Below are positions 15,313 through 23,304 of a stretch of DNA of 64,000 bases, one piece after another. The stretch is from contig NZ_JABBGE010000003.1 in NCBI RefSeq assembly GCF_012927245.1, positions 248,001 to 312,000 on the forward strand. The letters are read 5' to 3'. Below the pieces are notes generated by a model. That model was given only the letters and a program-made list of their open reading frames with translations. It was not told the origin of the DNA and ran no database searches. A program made the position numbers and the translations under genes. Position 1 is the stretch's first letter; every line of letters starts with the position of its first letter. Source of the DNA: Streptomyces sp. R302 (lineage in GTDB: Bacteria; Actinomycetota; Actinomycetes; Streptomycetales; Streptomycetaceae).

Positions 15313-16139
15313 CCGGACTCCGGCACGCGCGGCGGGTCTTCGCCGCCGAAGCGCTCAAGCAGCACCGCCGCCTCTTCGGACAGCCCCTCGTCGTCTTCTC
15401 GATGCTGGTCTGGCCGGTGCTCCAGCTGGCCACCACCTACTACACCCTGCGGCCCGTCGCAACCGCCTCGCCCGCCGCCGCGAACTGGCCGCTCGCCGCC
15501 GACCCCGAACGCCTCCTCGCCTTCCTCGCGACCGGCACCCTCGCCTACGCCTTCTTCTTCTCCCTCGTCCAGTCCGCCTGGCACTTCTCCTACGAACGCG
15601 CCACCGGAACCCTCGAACTGCTCTTCCTCTCCCCGGCCAACCGCCTCGTCCTGATGATCGCCAACGGCGCCGGCGCGCTCCTCCAGAACGCTTGGCTCCT
15701 CACCTGCTTCACCGTCGCCGGACTCACCGGCTTCGGCGCCCTGGCGGTCTCCTCGTGGTGGATGTACGGGGTGGTGCTCCTCGCCCTCCTGATCCCGGCC
15801 GTCGCCTGGGGAGCCTTCCTCAACAGCCTCCTCGTCTTCTCGCGCGACTCGGCGTTCCTGTACACGCTGCTCGACGAGCCGCTCTGGTTCGTCGCCGGCG
15901 TCCGGCTCCCCGACTTCGCCCTGCCCCTGACCGTCCAGATCGTCGGCGCGGTCTTCCCCCTCACCGGCAGCCTGTACGCCCTGCGCGGCGCCCTCCTGGA
16001 ACACCGCACCCTCACCGACCTGGCCCTGCCCCTCACGGGCCTGGCCGTCCTCTCCGCCGTCCTCCTGCTCGCCGCCGCCCTCATGCTCAGGCTCGGCGAG
16101 GCCAGGGCCCAGCGCACCGGCCGCCTCGCGATGGCCTGA
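15309..16139 (+). CDS. ABC-2 type exporter permease (second)
   Basis: 276 residues with six predicted membrane spans (for example FSMLVWPVLQLATTYY, LAFLATGTLAYAFFFSLV, LLALLIPAVAWGAFL, LTGLAVLSAVLLLAAALML). The internal element ERATGTLELLFLSPANR is the coupling-helix region of ABC-2 permeases. GTG 15309 overlaps the ATPase stop (GTGA). Last gene of the operon; a compact structured transcript starts about 55 bp after its end. Confidence 0.85.
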   Translation: MTGLRHARRVFAAEALKQHRRLFGQPLVVFSMLVWPVLQLATTYYTLRPVATASPAAANWPLAADPERLLAFLATGTLAYAFFFSLVQSAWHFSYERATGTLELLFLSPANRLVLMIANGAGALLQNAWLLTCFTVAGLTGFGALAVSSWWMYGVVLLALLIPAVAWGAFLNSLLVFSRDSAFLYTLLDEPLWFVAGVRLPDFALPLTVQIVGAVFPLTGSLYALRGALLEHRTLTDLALPLTGLAVLSAVLLLAAALMLRLGEARAQRTGRLAMA

Positions 16140-16160
16140 GAAACGAGCCGAACAAATCGC

Positions 16161-16189
16161 TTGTGAGCCTCCCGGGGCGTTCGTAGGCT
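16161..16189 (+). promoter_or_regulatory. Strong housekeeping-type promoter
   Basis: TTGTGA at 16161-16166 and TAGGCT at 16184-16189 are separated by 17 bp, close to the HrdB consensus. It lies in an intergenic gap and points at the small ORF at 16223; a start near 16196 is predicted. Confidence 0.7.
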
Positions 16190-16201
16190 GTGGGTACACG
16201 C

Positions 16202-16215
16202 GAAAGGAGGTGATC
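16202..16215 (+). promoter_or_regulatory. Fourteen-base perfect complement of the 16S rRNA 3' tail
   Basis: GAAAGGAGGTGATC pairs without a mismatch to the usual actinobacterial anti-Shine-Dalgarno end. It ends 7 bases before ATG 16223. Ordinary genes in this window have 4-6 matching bases. Confidence 0.8.
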
Positions 16216-16222
16216 CGAAAAA

Positions 16223-16261
16223 ATGGTTTCTTTTCGGACTCGTGAGGTGACTGCGGGCTAA
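16223..16261 (+). CDS. 12-residue ORF (MVSFRTREVTAG), possible leader or stalling peptide
   Basis: The start codon follows an extreme Shine-Dalgarno at normal spacing and the ORF ends in TAA, rare in this genome. The peptide contains R-T-R at residues 5-7, an Arg-X-Arg motif of the kind that arrests macrolide-bound ribosomes in known leader peptides; here that is only a resemblance. Its 3' end (16246-16254) can pair with 16313-16321, so ribosome position could change the fold. No gene follows on this strand before the convergent permease gene, so any regulated partner is missing or the RNA acts in trans. Confidence 0.5.
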   Translation: MVSFRTREVTAG

Positions 16262-16405
16262 GGCCTGCCGTCGCACGATGTGCACCTCGGCAGGCCAGCT
16301 GCCGAAACCCCAGCAGTCACCCGACCCGTGGGCCGCCGGTCAGTCCGGCCGGCTCCCGTCCGAACCTAGGCGGACGGGACCGAGGCCCACGGGTCGTCTG
16401 CGTTC

Positions 16406-17152
16406 TCAGGCGTCCCGCCGCCGCAGCGACCACCAGCCGGCGAGGAGCGCGGCCGCCGTCCACAGCGCGGTCACCCCCAGCCCCGTCCAGGCGCCGAGCG
16501 TCCCCGGCGGCTCCTGGAAGAGGATCTGCTGCCCGGCCCGGTCCGGCAGCCACGTCGCGGCGCCCTCGGAGACCCCGCCGATGACGAAGGACACGATGAG
16601 GATGAACGGGATCAGCAGGCTCAGCACCGCCACCGCGCTGCGCAGCAGGAACGTCAGCCCCATCGAGAACAGCGTGATCAGCGCGAGGTAGAGCCCGGCG
16701 CCGAAGCAGGACCGCAGGGCGCCCGGATCGCCGATGGCTATCGCGTACTTCCCGAGGAACGCGTTGGCCGTGAAGAACATGACGAACCCGGCCACCACAC
16801 CGACGACCAGCGCGGCCGACCCCACGACCGCCACCTTCGCCCCGTAGAAGAGGTGCCGCCGCGGTACGGCCGTCAGGGAGTTCCGCACGGCGCCGTTGAG
16901 GAACTCGGAAGAGGCGGCGGTGGCGCCGAAGGAGATCGCGGCGATCTGCACGAAGTTCACCGGGTAGTAGATCCAGAACAGCGGATCCATCTCACCGGTC
17001 TCCGCCTCCGGCTGCCCGATCGCCGGGAAGACCGCCAGGGCGATGGCCAGCGCGGAGACGAGGACGGCGAGCAGCGAGCCGAAGCTCGACCGCAGCGACC
17101 GGACCTTGATCCACTCGGAGTGGAGCACGGCGGTGGGGGAGAGCGCGGACAC
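16406..17152 (-). CDS. ABC-2 family exporter permease
   Basis: 248 residues with six hydrophobic segments (LLAVLVSALAIALAVFPAI, AALVVGVVAGFVMFFTA, LLIPFILIVSFVIGGV and others). The N-terminal HSEWIKVRSLRSSFGSLL is typical of short ABC-2 permeases paired with a single ATPase. GTG 17152 starts one base after the ATPase stop, so it is translated with it. Probably one target of the divergent two-component system. Confidence 0.87.
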   Translation of the reverse strand: MSALSPTAVLHSEWIKVRSLRSSFGSLLAVLVSALAIALAVFPAIGQPEAETGEMDPLFWIYYPVNFVQIAAISFGATAASSEFLNGAVRNSLTAVPRRHLFYGAKVAVVGSAALVVGVVAGFVMFFTANAFLGKYAIAIGDPGALRSCFGAGLYLALITLFSMGLTFLLRSAVAVLSLLIPFILIVSFVIGGVSEGAATWLPDRAGQQILFQEPPGTLGAWTGLGVTALWTAAALLAGWWSLRRRDA

Positions 17153-17153
17153 G

Positions 17154-18092
17154 TCAGACCTCCTGCGGGGTGAGAGCGGTGAACTCGGCGGCGTCCGAGG
17201 TGAGGGCCAGATACGCCTCCTCCAGCGAGGCGCGCTCGTCGGCGAGTTCGAAGACGGGGATGCCCTCGCGGGCGGTGACCGCGCCGATCTCCTCGGCGGA
17301 GGCGCCCTCCACCGTCCACCGGCCGTCCCGGTCGGCGGTCTCCCCGACCGTCCACCCCCGTGCGAGCAGCGTGGCCCGGAGCCGTATCGGATCGCCCGTC
17401 CGCACCCGCACCCGCGGGTGGCTGTGGGCGTCGATGAACTCCCGCACCGGCACGTCCGCCAGGAGCCGCCCCCGGCCCAGCACCACCAGATGGTCGGCGA
17501 AGGCCGCCGTCTCGTTCATCAGATGGCTGGAGACCAGGATCGCGCGGCCCTCGTCCGCCAGCCGACGCAGCAGCTCGCGGATCCAGACGATGCCCTCCGG
17601 GTCGAGACCGTTGGCCGGCTCGTCCAGCATCAGCACCCCCGGGTCGCCGAGGAGCGCCGCGGCTATCCCGAGCCGCTGCCGCATGCCCAGCGAGTAGCCG
17701 CGTATCCGACGGCGGGCCGCCGGCGCCAGGCCCGTCTCCTCCAGTACCTCGTCGACCCGGCGGGCCGGCAGGCCGTTGCTCGCGGCGAGGAAGCGGAGGT
17801 GGTCGCGGCCGGTCCTGCCCGGGTGCGCGGCCTGCGCGTCGAGGAGAGCGCCGACCGTCCGCAGCGGCTCGTCGAGCGTCGCGTACGGCCGGCCGCCGAT
17901 GGTGGCGGTGCCCGACGTCGGCCGGTCCAGGCCGAGGACGAGCCGCATCGTGGTGGACTTCCCCGCTCCGTTGGGCCCGAGGAAGCCGGTGACGCGCCCG
18001 GGCTCGACACGGAACGTCAGCCCGTCCACGGCCCGCGCCGCAGGCCGGCCGCCGTATTCCTTCGTGAGGTTCGTGATGTCGATGCTGGTCAT
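17154..18092 (-). CDS. ABC exporter ATP-binding protein
   Basis: 312 residues. Walker A GPNGAGKSTT, signature YSLGMRQRL, Walker B LMLDEPANGLDPEG and H-loop VSSHLM are intact, with a C-terminal extension of about 90 residues. First gene of a two-gene exporter operon. It is transcribed away from a histidine kinase/response regulator pair 106 bp distant; such TCS-linked exporters in Streptomyces usually respond to cell-envelope or antibiotic stress (inference). Confidence 0.92.
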   Translation of the reverse strand: MTSIDITNLTKEYGGRPAARAVDGLTFRVEPGRVTGFLGPNGAGKSTTMRLVLGLDRPTSGTATIGGRPYATLDEPLRTVGALLDAQAAHPGRTGRDHLRFLAASNGLPARRVDEVLEETGLAPAARRRIRGYSLGMRQRLGIAAALLGDPGVLMLDEPANGLDPEGIVWIRELLRRLADEGRAILVSSHLMNETAAFADHLVVLGRGRLLADVPVREFIDAHSHPRVRVRTGDPIRLRATLLARGWTVGETADRDGRWTVEGASAEEIGAVTAREGIPVFELADERASLEEAYLALTSDAAEFTALTPQEV

Positions 18093-18198
18093 GGCTCAAG
18101 ACTCGCGGCCCGGCACCTCCGTGCCATCCCCTGCCCGAGGGGACCGGCTCCCCCGTGCGGGGGAGCCGCCGCCGGTGCGCCGCTGCGAGGATGGCGGG

Positions 18199-19416
18199 AT
18201 GTTCCTGCGTCCCCTGATCCGGGCGGTCACGTACACGCGATGGCTGCATCTGGTGATCGGCGCGATCGTGCCGCTCGCCGCCGGACTCATCTATCCCGGA
18301 CTGTCCTCCCCGACCCTCGGCGACTGGCTGACCGTCGCCGTGCTGCCGATCCCGCTCGTCGCGGCCGTCGCCCTCATACCGTCGGCCCGCCGCGCCGAGG
18401 GGCTGCAGGCACGCCTGATGCTCTTCCCCGGCAAGCACGCCAGGGAGCGGAGCACGGCGCACGCCGAGGGCGCGGTCACCGGCATCTCGGCGGCCCCGTC
18501 CGCCTCCTGGGCGGACCGGGGCAGGACGGCGCTGTGGATGGTCTTCCGCATGGAGGCGGGCCTGCTGGCGTGGCTGTTGACGATCTGGCTGATCCAGTGC
18601 GCGCTGACGCTGCTCGACACGTCGGTGGAGGAGCCGGTGATCGGTTCCCTGACCCCGCCGCCGGGCGTGGGCTCGGTGGCCCTGGCGCCGCTGCCGCTGC
18701 TCGCCCTCCTCGCCGTGATCGTCGCGGGCGGCCGCTTCGACACCCGGGTCGCCCTCCGTCTCCTCGGCCCGTCGGTGAAGGAGCGCATGACGGCCCTGGA
18801 GGAGCGGACGGAGCGCCTCCTGGAGCGGAACAGGATCGCCCGCGAGCTCCACGACTCGCTGGGCCACGCCCTCACTCTGGCCGTGGTTCAGGCGGGCGCC
18901 GCCCGTGCGGCGAAGGACCCCGAGTTCACCGACCGGGCCCTCGCGACCATCGAGGAGACCGGCCGCGCGGCCCTGGAGGACCTGGAGCGGGTCCTGATGC
19001 TGCTCCGCGAGACCGGCCGCCGCCCGGCCGGCGCCAGCCCCGGGCTCGACGAGGCCGCCCGCCTCCTCGACTCGGCCCGCTCGTCCGGCGCCCTGGTGGA
19101 GGCCGAGATCACCGGGCCCGTCGAGGAACTCCCGGGACCCGTCTCCCGGGAGGCGTACCGCATGCTCCAGGAGGCCCTGACGAACGCGTTGCGGCACGCG
19201 GGCGAGGTCCCCGTCGACGTCCGCGTGGAGGCGGAGCGCAGCCGCCTCCGCCTCCGGGTCACCAACCCGCTGCCCGGGGGCAGACCCCCCGCCGTCCCCG
19301 GCTCCGGCAGCGGTCTGCGCGGCATCCGCGAGCGCGCCGCGCTCCTCGGCGGCGAGGCCAAGTCCGGTGTCAAGGACGGCGAGTGGCGGGTCTCCGTGGT
19401 CCTCCCGCTCCGCTGA
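18199..19416 (+). CDS. Membrane sensor histidine kinase, NarL/DesK type
   Basis: 405 residues. Four or five hydrophobic helices occupy the first 190 residues, with no sizeable extracytoplasmic domain. A coiled linker then leads to the HisKA_3 dimerisation motif with H218 in RIARELHDSLGHALTL, and the HATPase domain has the N-box EALTNALRHAG and the G-rich loop GSGSGLRGIRERA. It would phosphorylate the response regulator encoded 31 bp downstream. ATG 18199 is chosen because the in-frame extension upstream overlaps the divergent ABC gene. Confidence 0.9.
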   Translation: MFLRPLIRAVTYTRWLHLVIGAIVPLAAGLIYPGLSSPTLGDWLTVAVLPIPLVAAVALIPSARRAEGLQARLMLFPGKHARERSTAHAEGAVTGISAAPSASWADRGRTALWMVFRMEAGLLAWLLTIWLIQCALTLLDTSVEEPVIGSLTPPPGVGSVALAPLPLLALLAVIVAGGRFDTRVALRLLGPSVKERMTALEERTERLLERNRIARELHDSLGHALTLAVVQAGAARAAKDPEFTDRALATIEETGRAALEDLERVLMLLRETGRRPAGASPGLDEAARLLDSARSSGALVEAEITGPVEELPGPVSREAYRMLQEALTNALRHAGEVPVDVRVEAERSRLRLRVTNPLPGGRPPAVPGSGSGLRGIRERAALLGGEAKSGVKDGEWRVSVVLPLR

Positions 19417-19447
19417 CCCGCTCCACGAGACCCCCTAGGCTGACCGG

Positions 19448-20110
19448 ATGACGATCAAGGTCCTCCTCGTAGACGACGAACCCCTCGTGCGGGCCGGCCT
19501 GCGGGCCGTCCTGGAGGCACAGCCGGACATCGAGGTGGTCGGCGAGGCCGCGGACGGCGCCGCCGTCGTCCCCCTCGTCCGCAGCCTGCGCCCCGACATC
19601 GTCGCGATGGACGTCCGCATGCCGCTGATGGACGGCATCGAGGCCACCCAGGCCGTCCTGCGGACGGTCGACTCCCCGCCCAAGATCCTCGTGGTGACGA
19701 CCTTCGAGAACGACGAGTACGTGTACGGGGCGCTGCGCGCCGGTGCCGACGGCTTCCTGCTGAAGCGGGCCCGCCCGGTGGAGATCGTCCACGCGGTCCG
19801 CCTGGTCGCGGAGGGCGAATCTCTCCTCTTCCCGGCGGCCGTCCGCGAACTGGCCGCCGCCTACGGCCAGGAACGTCCTGCGAACGAGGCCCACGAGGCC
19901 CTGGTCCGGGCGAATCTGACGGACCGGGAGGAGGACGTTCTTCGCCTCATGGCCCGGGGGCTCTCCAACGCGGAGATCGCGAGCCGGCTGATCGTCGGCA
20001 CGGAGACCGTCAAGTCCCATGTGAGCGCCATCCTCGCGAAACTCGGGGCCAGGGACCGTACCCAGGCGGTGATCGCCGCCTACGAGTCGGGCTTCGTCTC
20101 CCCGACCTGA
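19448..20110 (+). CDS. NarL/LuxR-family response regulator
   Basis: 220 residues. The receiver domain has the acidic pair D9/D10, phosphoacceptor D55 in IVAMDVRMP and K105 in FLLKRARP. The LuxR helix-turn-helix follows (LTDREEDVLRLMARGLSNAEIA, then ETVKSHVSAILAKLGARDR). Partner of the kinase upstream and the obvious candidate regulator of the divergent exporter genes at 16406-18092. Confidence 0.95.
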   Translation: MTIKVLLVDDEPLVRAGLRAVLEAQPDIEVVGEAADGAAVVPLVRSLRPDIVAMDVRMPLMDGIEATQAVLRTVDSPPKILVVTTFENDEYVYGALRAGADGFLLKRARPVEIVHAVRLVAEGESLLFPAAVRELAAAYGQERPANEAHEALVRANLTDREEDVLRLMARGLSNAEIASRLIVGTETVKSHVSAILAKLGARDRTQAVIAAYESGFVSPT

Positions 20111-20226
20111 GTCGGTCTGGCCTGAACCGACCTGTCTCCCCGAATCCGTTTCGTCGAACCGGGTGTGTTCTGGGTCACGTTCCAGTTGAATGGCCCCCAT
20201 CAGGGGGTTACCGGGGGGAGTGCCAG

Positions 20227-21570
20227 GTGAGTGCCTTCACGGGGTCCACGCGGGACACCGCATCCGTGCCGAGCGAGGACGGCGACCTGCTCGCCGCGCT
20301 GCTCGACGGGATGGACGCGGCGCTGTGCGCGCTGGACGCGGACGGGACGGTGACGCACTGGAACCGCGAGGCCGAGCGGATCCTCGGCTGGCCGGCGGCG
20401 GAGGCCGTCGGGCGGCGCGGCTTCGACGGCTGGGCGGCGCGCAGCGCCGACGCGGAGGAGACGCTCGCCCGCCTCATGGGGGCGATGCGGACCCCGGGAC
20501 GGCAGGTGCACGAGCTGGCGCTGCTCCGCAAGGACGGCGGCCGGGTCCTGGTCCGCAGCCAGTCCGCCGGGGTACGGGGCGCCGACGGGCGGCCCGCCGG
20601 CGTGTACTGCGCCTTCAGCGAGGTGCACGCGCAGATAGACCTGGAGCGGTCGATCGCGCTCAGCGAGGCCCTCTTCGACGACGCACCCTGGGGCGTCGTC
20701 CTGATCGACGCGGACCTGCGCCCGGCGGTCGTCAACGGCTACGCGGCGAACGCCATCGGCACGGGCCGGACGACCCTGCTCGGCCGCCCCCTGGGCGATG
20801 TCGTCGCCCGGGGCGTGGAGGAGCTGGAGGGCGCGCTCCAGCACGTTCTCGCGGAGGGCGCCCCGCCGGCCCCGGCGGACCTGTGGGTGACGCTCGCGTC
20901 GACGTCCGGCGCGGGGGCGGGGGAGCGGCGGCGCTGCTGGCGCAGCGGCTTCGTGCGGCTGTCGTCGCCGATGACGGAGGAGCCGGCGCCGCTGGGCGTG
21001 GCCTGGCTGTTCCAGGACGTGACGGCGGAGCGGCTCGCGGCCCGGGAGGCGGACCGGACCCGGTTCCGGTGGAGCCAGCTGCACCGGGCGGGCGTGGCGG
21101 CGGCCGAGTACGCGGATCCGGCGGAGGCGGTGGCCGTCCTCCTCGACTTCGCGCTGGCCGGCTTCGCCGACCACGGCCTCGTGGACCGGGTGGCGGGCGA
21201 CCGCCGGCTGACGCGCGCGGTGGCGTCCCCGGCGGGCGCCCCGGACGCGGAGGGCCTCGGCAGCGGCTTCGAGGGCGGTTTCCCGCAGCGCTACGGCACC
21301 GATCACCCGGCGCTCCAGGCGTGGGACCGGGCGGGTTCGGTGCGGGTGGACGCGGGGCGGGACGCGGCGGAGTGGGCGGCGGCCCGGCACTGGCCGTCGG
21401 ACACCGCGCACGCGCTGTGCACGGCCCTGCGCTCCCGGGGCCGTACCGTCGGCGTCCTCACCTTCCTGCGGACGGCCGCCCGGGGCGCCTTCGACCGCCA
21501 GGACGCGCTGTACGCGGAGACGGTCGCGGCCCGTGTGGCGGCGGCACTGGACGTACCGCCGCTCGGCTGA
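20227..21570 (+). CDS. PAS-PAS-GAF-type sensory protein without an output domain
   Basis: 447 residues, soluble. The first PAS domain (about 20-140) has LDGMDAALCALDADGTVTHWN...ILGWPAAEAVGR, the second (about 150-270) begins LFDDAPWGVVLIDADLRP, and the last 170 residues resemble a GAF domain ending in TVAARVAAALDVPPLG. No kinase, phosphatase or DNA-binding part is present, so it may act by protein-protein contact. Many Streptomyces relatives carry an additional output domain. GTG 20227 follows GGGGGGAG. An 18-bp copy of its last codons and stop recurs 39 bp downstream. Confidence 0.8.
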   Translation: MSAFTGSTRDTASVPSEDGDLLAALLDGMDAALCALDADGTVTHWNREAERILGWPAAEAVGRRGFDGWAARSADAEETLARLMGAMRTPGRQVHELALLRKDGGRVLVRSQSAGVRGADGRPAGVYCAFSEVHAQIDLERSIALSEALFDDAPWGVVLIDADLRPAVVNGYAANAIGTGRTTLLGRPLGDVVARGVEELEGALQHVLAEGAPPAPADLWVTLASTSGAGAGERRRCWRSGFVRLSSPMTEEPAPLGVAWLFQDVTAERLAAREADRTRFRWSQLHRAGVAAAEYADPAEAVAVLLDFALAGFADHGLVDRVAGDRRLTRAVASPAGAPDAEGLGSGFEGGFPQRYGTDHPALQAWDRAGSVRVDAGRDAAEWAAARHWPSDTAHALCTALRSRGRTVGVLTFLRTAARGAFDRQDALYAETVAARVAAALDVPPLG

Positions 21571-21644
21571 TCCCGGCCCTGCCCCGCCCCCGTACCGCCG
21601 CTCGGCTGAGGACCGGACGGCCGGAACACCCCCGTACCCCCGTA

Positions 21645-21668
21645 CCCCCCGTACCTCCGTACGGGGGG
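21645..21668. terminator. Perfect 10-bp hairpin between convergent genes
   Basis: CCCCCCGTAC at 21645-21654 pairs with GTACGGGGGG at 21659-21668 around CTCC. It touches the stop codon of the SIS-domain gene and lies 75 bp after the PAS/GAF gene, so it can serve both. Confidence 0.75.
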
Positions 21669-22424
21669 TCAGTGCCGGTAGAAGATCCGGTCCGCGTACT
21701 CGGTCATCACGCGGCCGTTCCACTCGTGCCCGCCGTCCACGTTCCCGGAGCGCAGCAGGGGCGGTTCGATGCCGCGCCGGACGAGCTCCTCGGCGGCGGC
21801 GGCCATCGTCGCCTGCATGAGGGCGCTGGTGACGACGGTGGAGGCGGGGGCGAACGGCGCCTCGATGCCCTCGTGGGCGAGTTCCGCGTCGCCGACCGCG
21901 ATCCGGGAGTCGAGGACGATGTCGCAGTGGTCCTTGAGGTACGTCCCCGAGACGTGCCGCGACTTCGTCTCCGTCGCGTACGCCACCGAGGTGACGCCGA
22001 TGACGGTGAGGCCCAGCGCGCGGGCGTTCATGGCCATCTCGACGGGCAGGGCGTTGCGGCCGGAGAGGGAGATGATGAAGAGCACGTCTCCGGCGGAGGC
22101 GGGGGAGGAGTCGAGGACGGCCCCGGCGAGCCCGTCGACCCGCTCCAGGGCGGAGCCGAGCGTCGCCGGCATGACGTCGACGCCGACGACGCCGGGGACG
22201 ACGAGCAGGTTCATCAGGGCGAGCCCGCCGGCCCGGTAGACGACGTCCTGGGCGGGCAGCGAGGAGTGCCCGGCACCGAACGCGAAGAGGCGGTTGCCGT
22301 TCGCGACGGCCTCGGCGACCGCCGCGCCCGCGGCGGCGATCTCGGCGGAGTCCCCGTCGCGCACCTCCTGCAGCAGACCGATCGCGGCGTCGAAGAACTG
22401 TCCGGCCAGCTTGCTCTCGCCCAT
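21669..22424 (-). CDS. SIS-domain phosphosugar protein (SCO4393/NagS-like)
   Basis: 251 residues. A single SIS domain binds a phosphosugar: FAFGAGHSSLPAQDVVYRAGG and IISLSGRNALPVEMAMNARALG carry the Ser-rich sugar-phosphate loops. From memory, the S. coelicolor homologue SCO4393 is tied to amino-sugar (GlcNAc-6P) sensitivity and sits next to dmdR1, as here. AAGGAG stands 9 bases before ATG 22424, preferred over GTG 22460. The promoter has a perfect TTGACA -35 and a DasR-like inverted repeat in the spacer, matching an amino-sugar role. Exact reaction (isomerase or dehydratase) is not decidable from sequence. Confidence 0.85.
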   Translation of the reverse strand: MGESKLAGQFFDAAIGLLQEVRDGDSAEIAAAGAAVAEAVANGNRLFAFGAGHSSLPAQDVVYRAGGLALMNLLVVPGVVGVDVMPATLGSALERVDGLAGAVLDSSPASAGDVLFIISLSGRNALPVEMAMNARALGLTVIGVTSVAYATETKSRHVSGTYLKDHCDIVLDSRIAVGDAELAHEGIEAPFAPASTVVTSALMQATMAAAAEELVRRGIEPPLLRSGNVDGGHEWNGRVMTEYADRIFYRH

Positions 22425-22458
22425 GTGAGGAAGCTCCTTCTCGTCGAGGTCGCCGATC

Positions 22459-22488
22459 ACGGTGCGGTCTGGACCATTGGTCTGTCAA
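22459..22488 (-). promoter_or_regulatory. Promoter of the SIS gene with DasR-like operator in the spacer
   Basis: On the minus strand TTGACA (22483-22488), an 18-bp spacer and CACCGT (22459-22464) form a promoter 35 bp before ATG 22424. The spacer contains TGGTCCAGACC (22466-22476), sharing the core of the DasR dre consensus (TGGTCTAGACCA) except the central base and one end. Confidence 0.55.
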
Positions 22489-22608
22489 TACTGCCTCCGC
22501 CGCCCCGGTGTCCTCAGTTCTCCCGCTCCGGGGCGGGGGCCGCCCGGTTGTCGCCCCGATGCGCAAGAATTGGTGCAGGGCCAGCGCACGACTCATCGAG
22601 GGGCACGA

Positions 22609-23298
22609 ATGTCCGGACTGATCGACACCACGGAGATGTATCTCCGCACCATCCTGGAGCTGGAAGAGGAAGGTGTGGTCCCGATGCGTGCCCGGATCGC
22701 GGAGCGGCTCGACCAGAGCGGCCCCACGGTGAGCCAGACGGTCGCCCGCATGGAGCGGGACGGTCTGGTCGCCGTGGCGAGTGACCGCCACCTGGAGCTG
22801 ACCGAGGAGGGCCGCAAGCTCGCGACGCGCGTGATGCGCAAGCACCGCCTGGCCGAGTGTCTGCTCGTCGACGTGATCGGCCTGGAGTGGGAGCAGGTCC
22901 ACGCGGAGGCGTGCCGCTGGGAGCACGTGATGAGCGAGGCCGTGGAGCGCCGCGTCCTGGAGCTGCTGCGGCACCCGACGGAGTCGCCGTACGGCAACCC
23001 GATCCCGGGCCTGGAGGAGCTGGGCGAGAAGGCCGAGGCCGAGTCCTTCCTCGACGACTCGATGGTGTCCCTCGCGGACCTGGACGCGAGCGGGGGCAAG
23101 ACGGTGATCGTCCGCCGCATCGGCGAGCCGATCCAGACGGACGCCCAGCTCATGTACACGCTCCGCCGCGCCGGCGTGCAGCCCGGCTCGGTCGTCTCCG
23201 TGTCGGAGTCGGCGGGCGGCGTCCTCGTCGGCAGCAGCGGCGAGGCGGCGGAGCTGGACGCGGAGGTCGCGGCACACGTCTTCGTCGCGAAGCGCTGA
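22609..23298 (+). CDS. dmdR1: DtxR-family iron-dependent repressor
   Basis: 229 residues, Fe(II)-activated repressor of siderophore and iron-uptake genes. Numbering matches DtxR exactly: M10, C102, E105 and H106 form the primary metal site, H79, E83 and H98 the ancillary site. The helix-turn-helix lies at about 27-50 (ARIAERLDQSGPTVSQTVARM), and the C-terminal third is the SH3-like FeoA domain. I recall that S. coelicolor dmdR1 is SCO4394 beside SCO4393, the arrangement seen here, and that an antiparallel gene adm has been described over it. No iron box is visible at its own promoter. Confidence 0.93.
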   Translation: MSGLIDTTEMYLRTILELEEEGVVPMRARIAERLDQSGPTVSQTVARMERDGLVAVASDRHLELTEEGRKLATRVMRKHRLAECLLVDVIGLEWEQVHAEACRWEHVMSEAVERRVLELLRHPTESPYGNPIPGLEELGEKAEAESFLDDSMVSLADLDASGGKTVIVRRIGEPIQTDAQLMYTLRRAGVQPGSVVSVSESAGGVLVGSSGEAAELDAEVAAHVFVAKR

Positions 23299-23304
23299 GC
23301 TTTG

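Larger units (their letters stand above)
16196..16400 (+). ncRNA. Predicted structured small transcript with embedded 12-codon ORF
   Basis: Five stems can be drawn. 16214-16221 pairs with 16231-16238, holding the AUG in its loop. 16246-16254 pairs with 16313-16321. 16262-16270 pairs with 16288-16296 with an inner GCAC/GTGC stem. 16322-16334 pairs with 16384-16396 (13 bp). Inside that lies 16354-16362 with 16371-16379. Together with a good promoter upstream this describes a discrete RNA of about 200 bases. The last multi-branched stem ends 10 bases before the stop of the convergent permease gene and may be a shared terminator. Function unknown. Confidence 0.55.
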
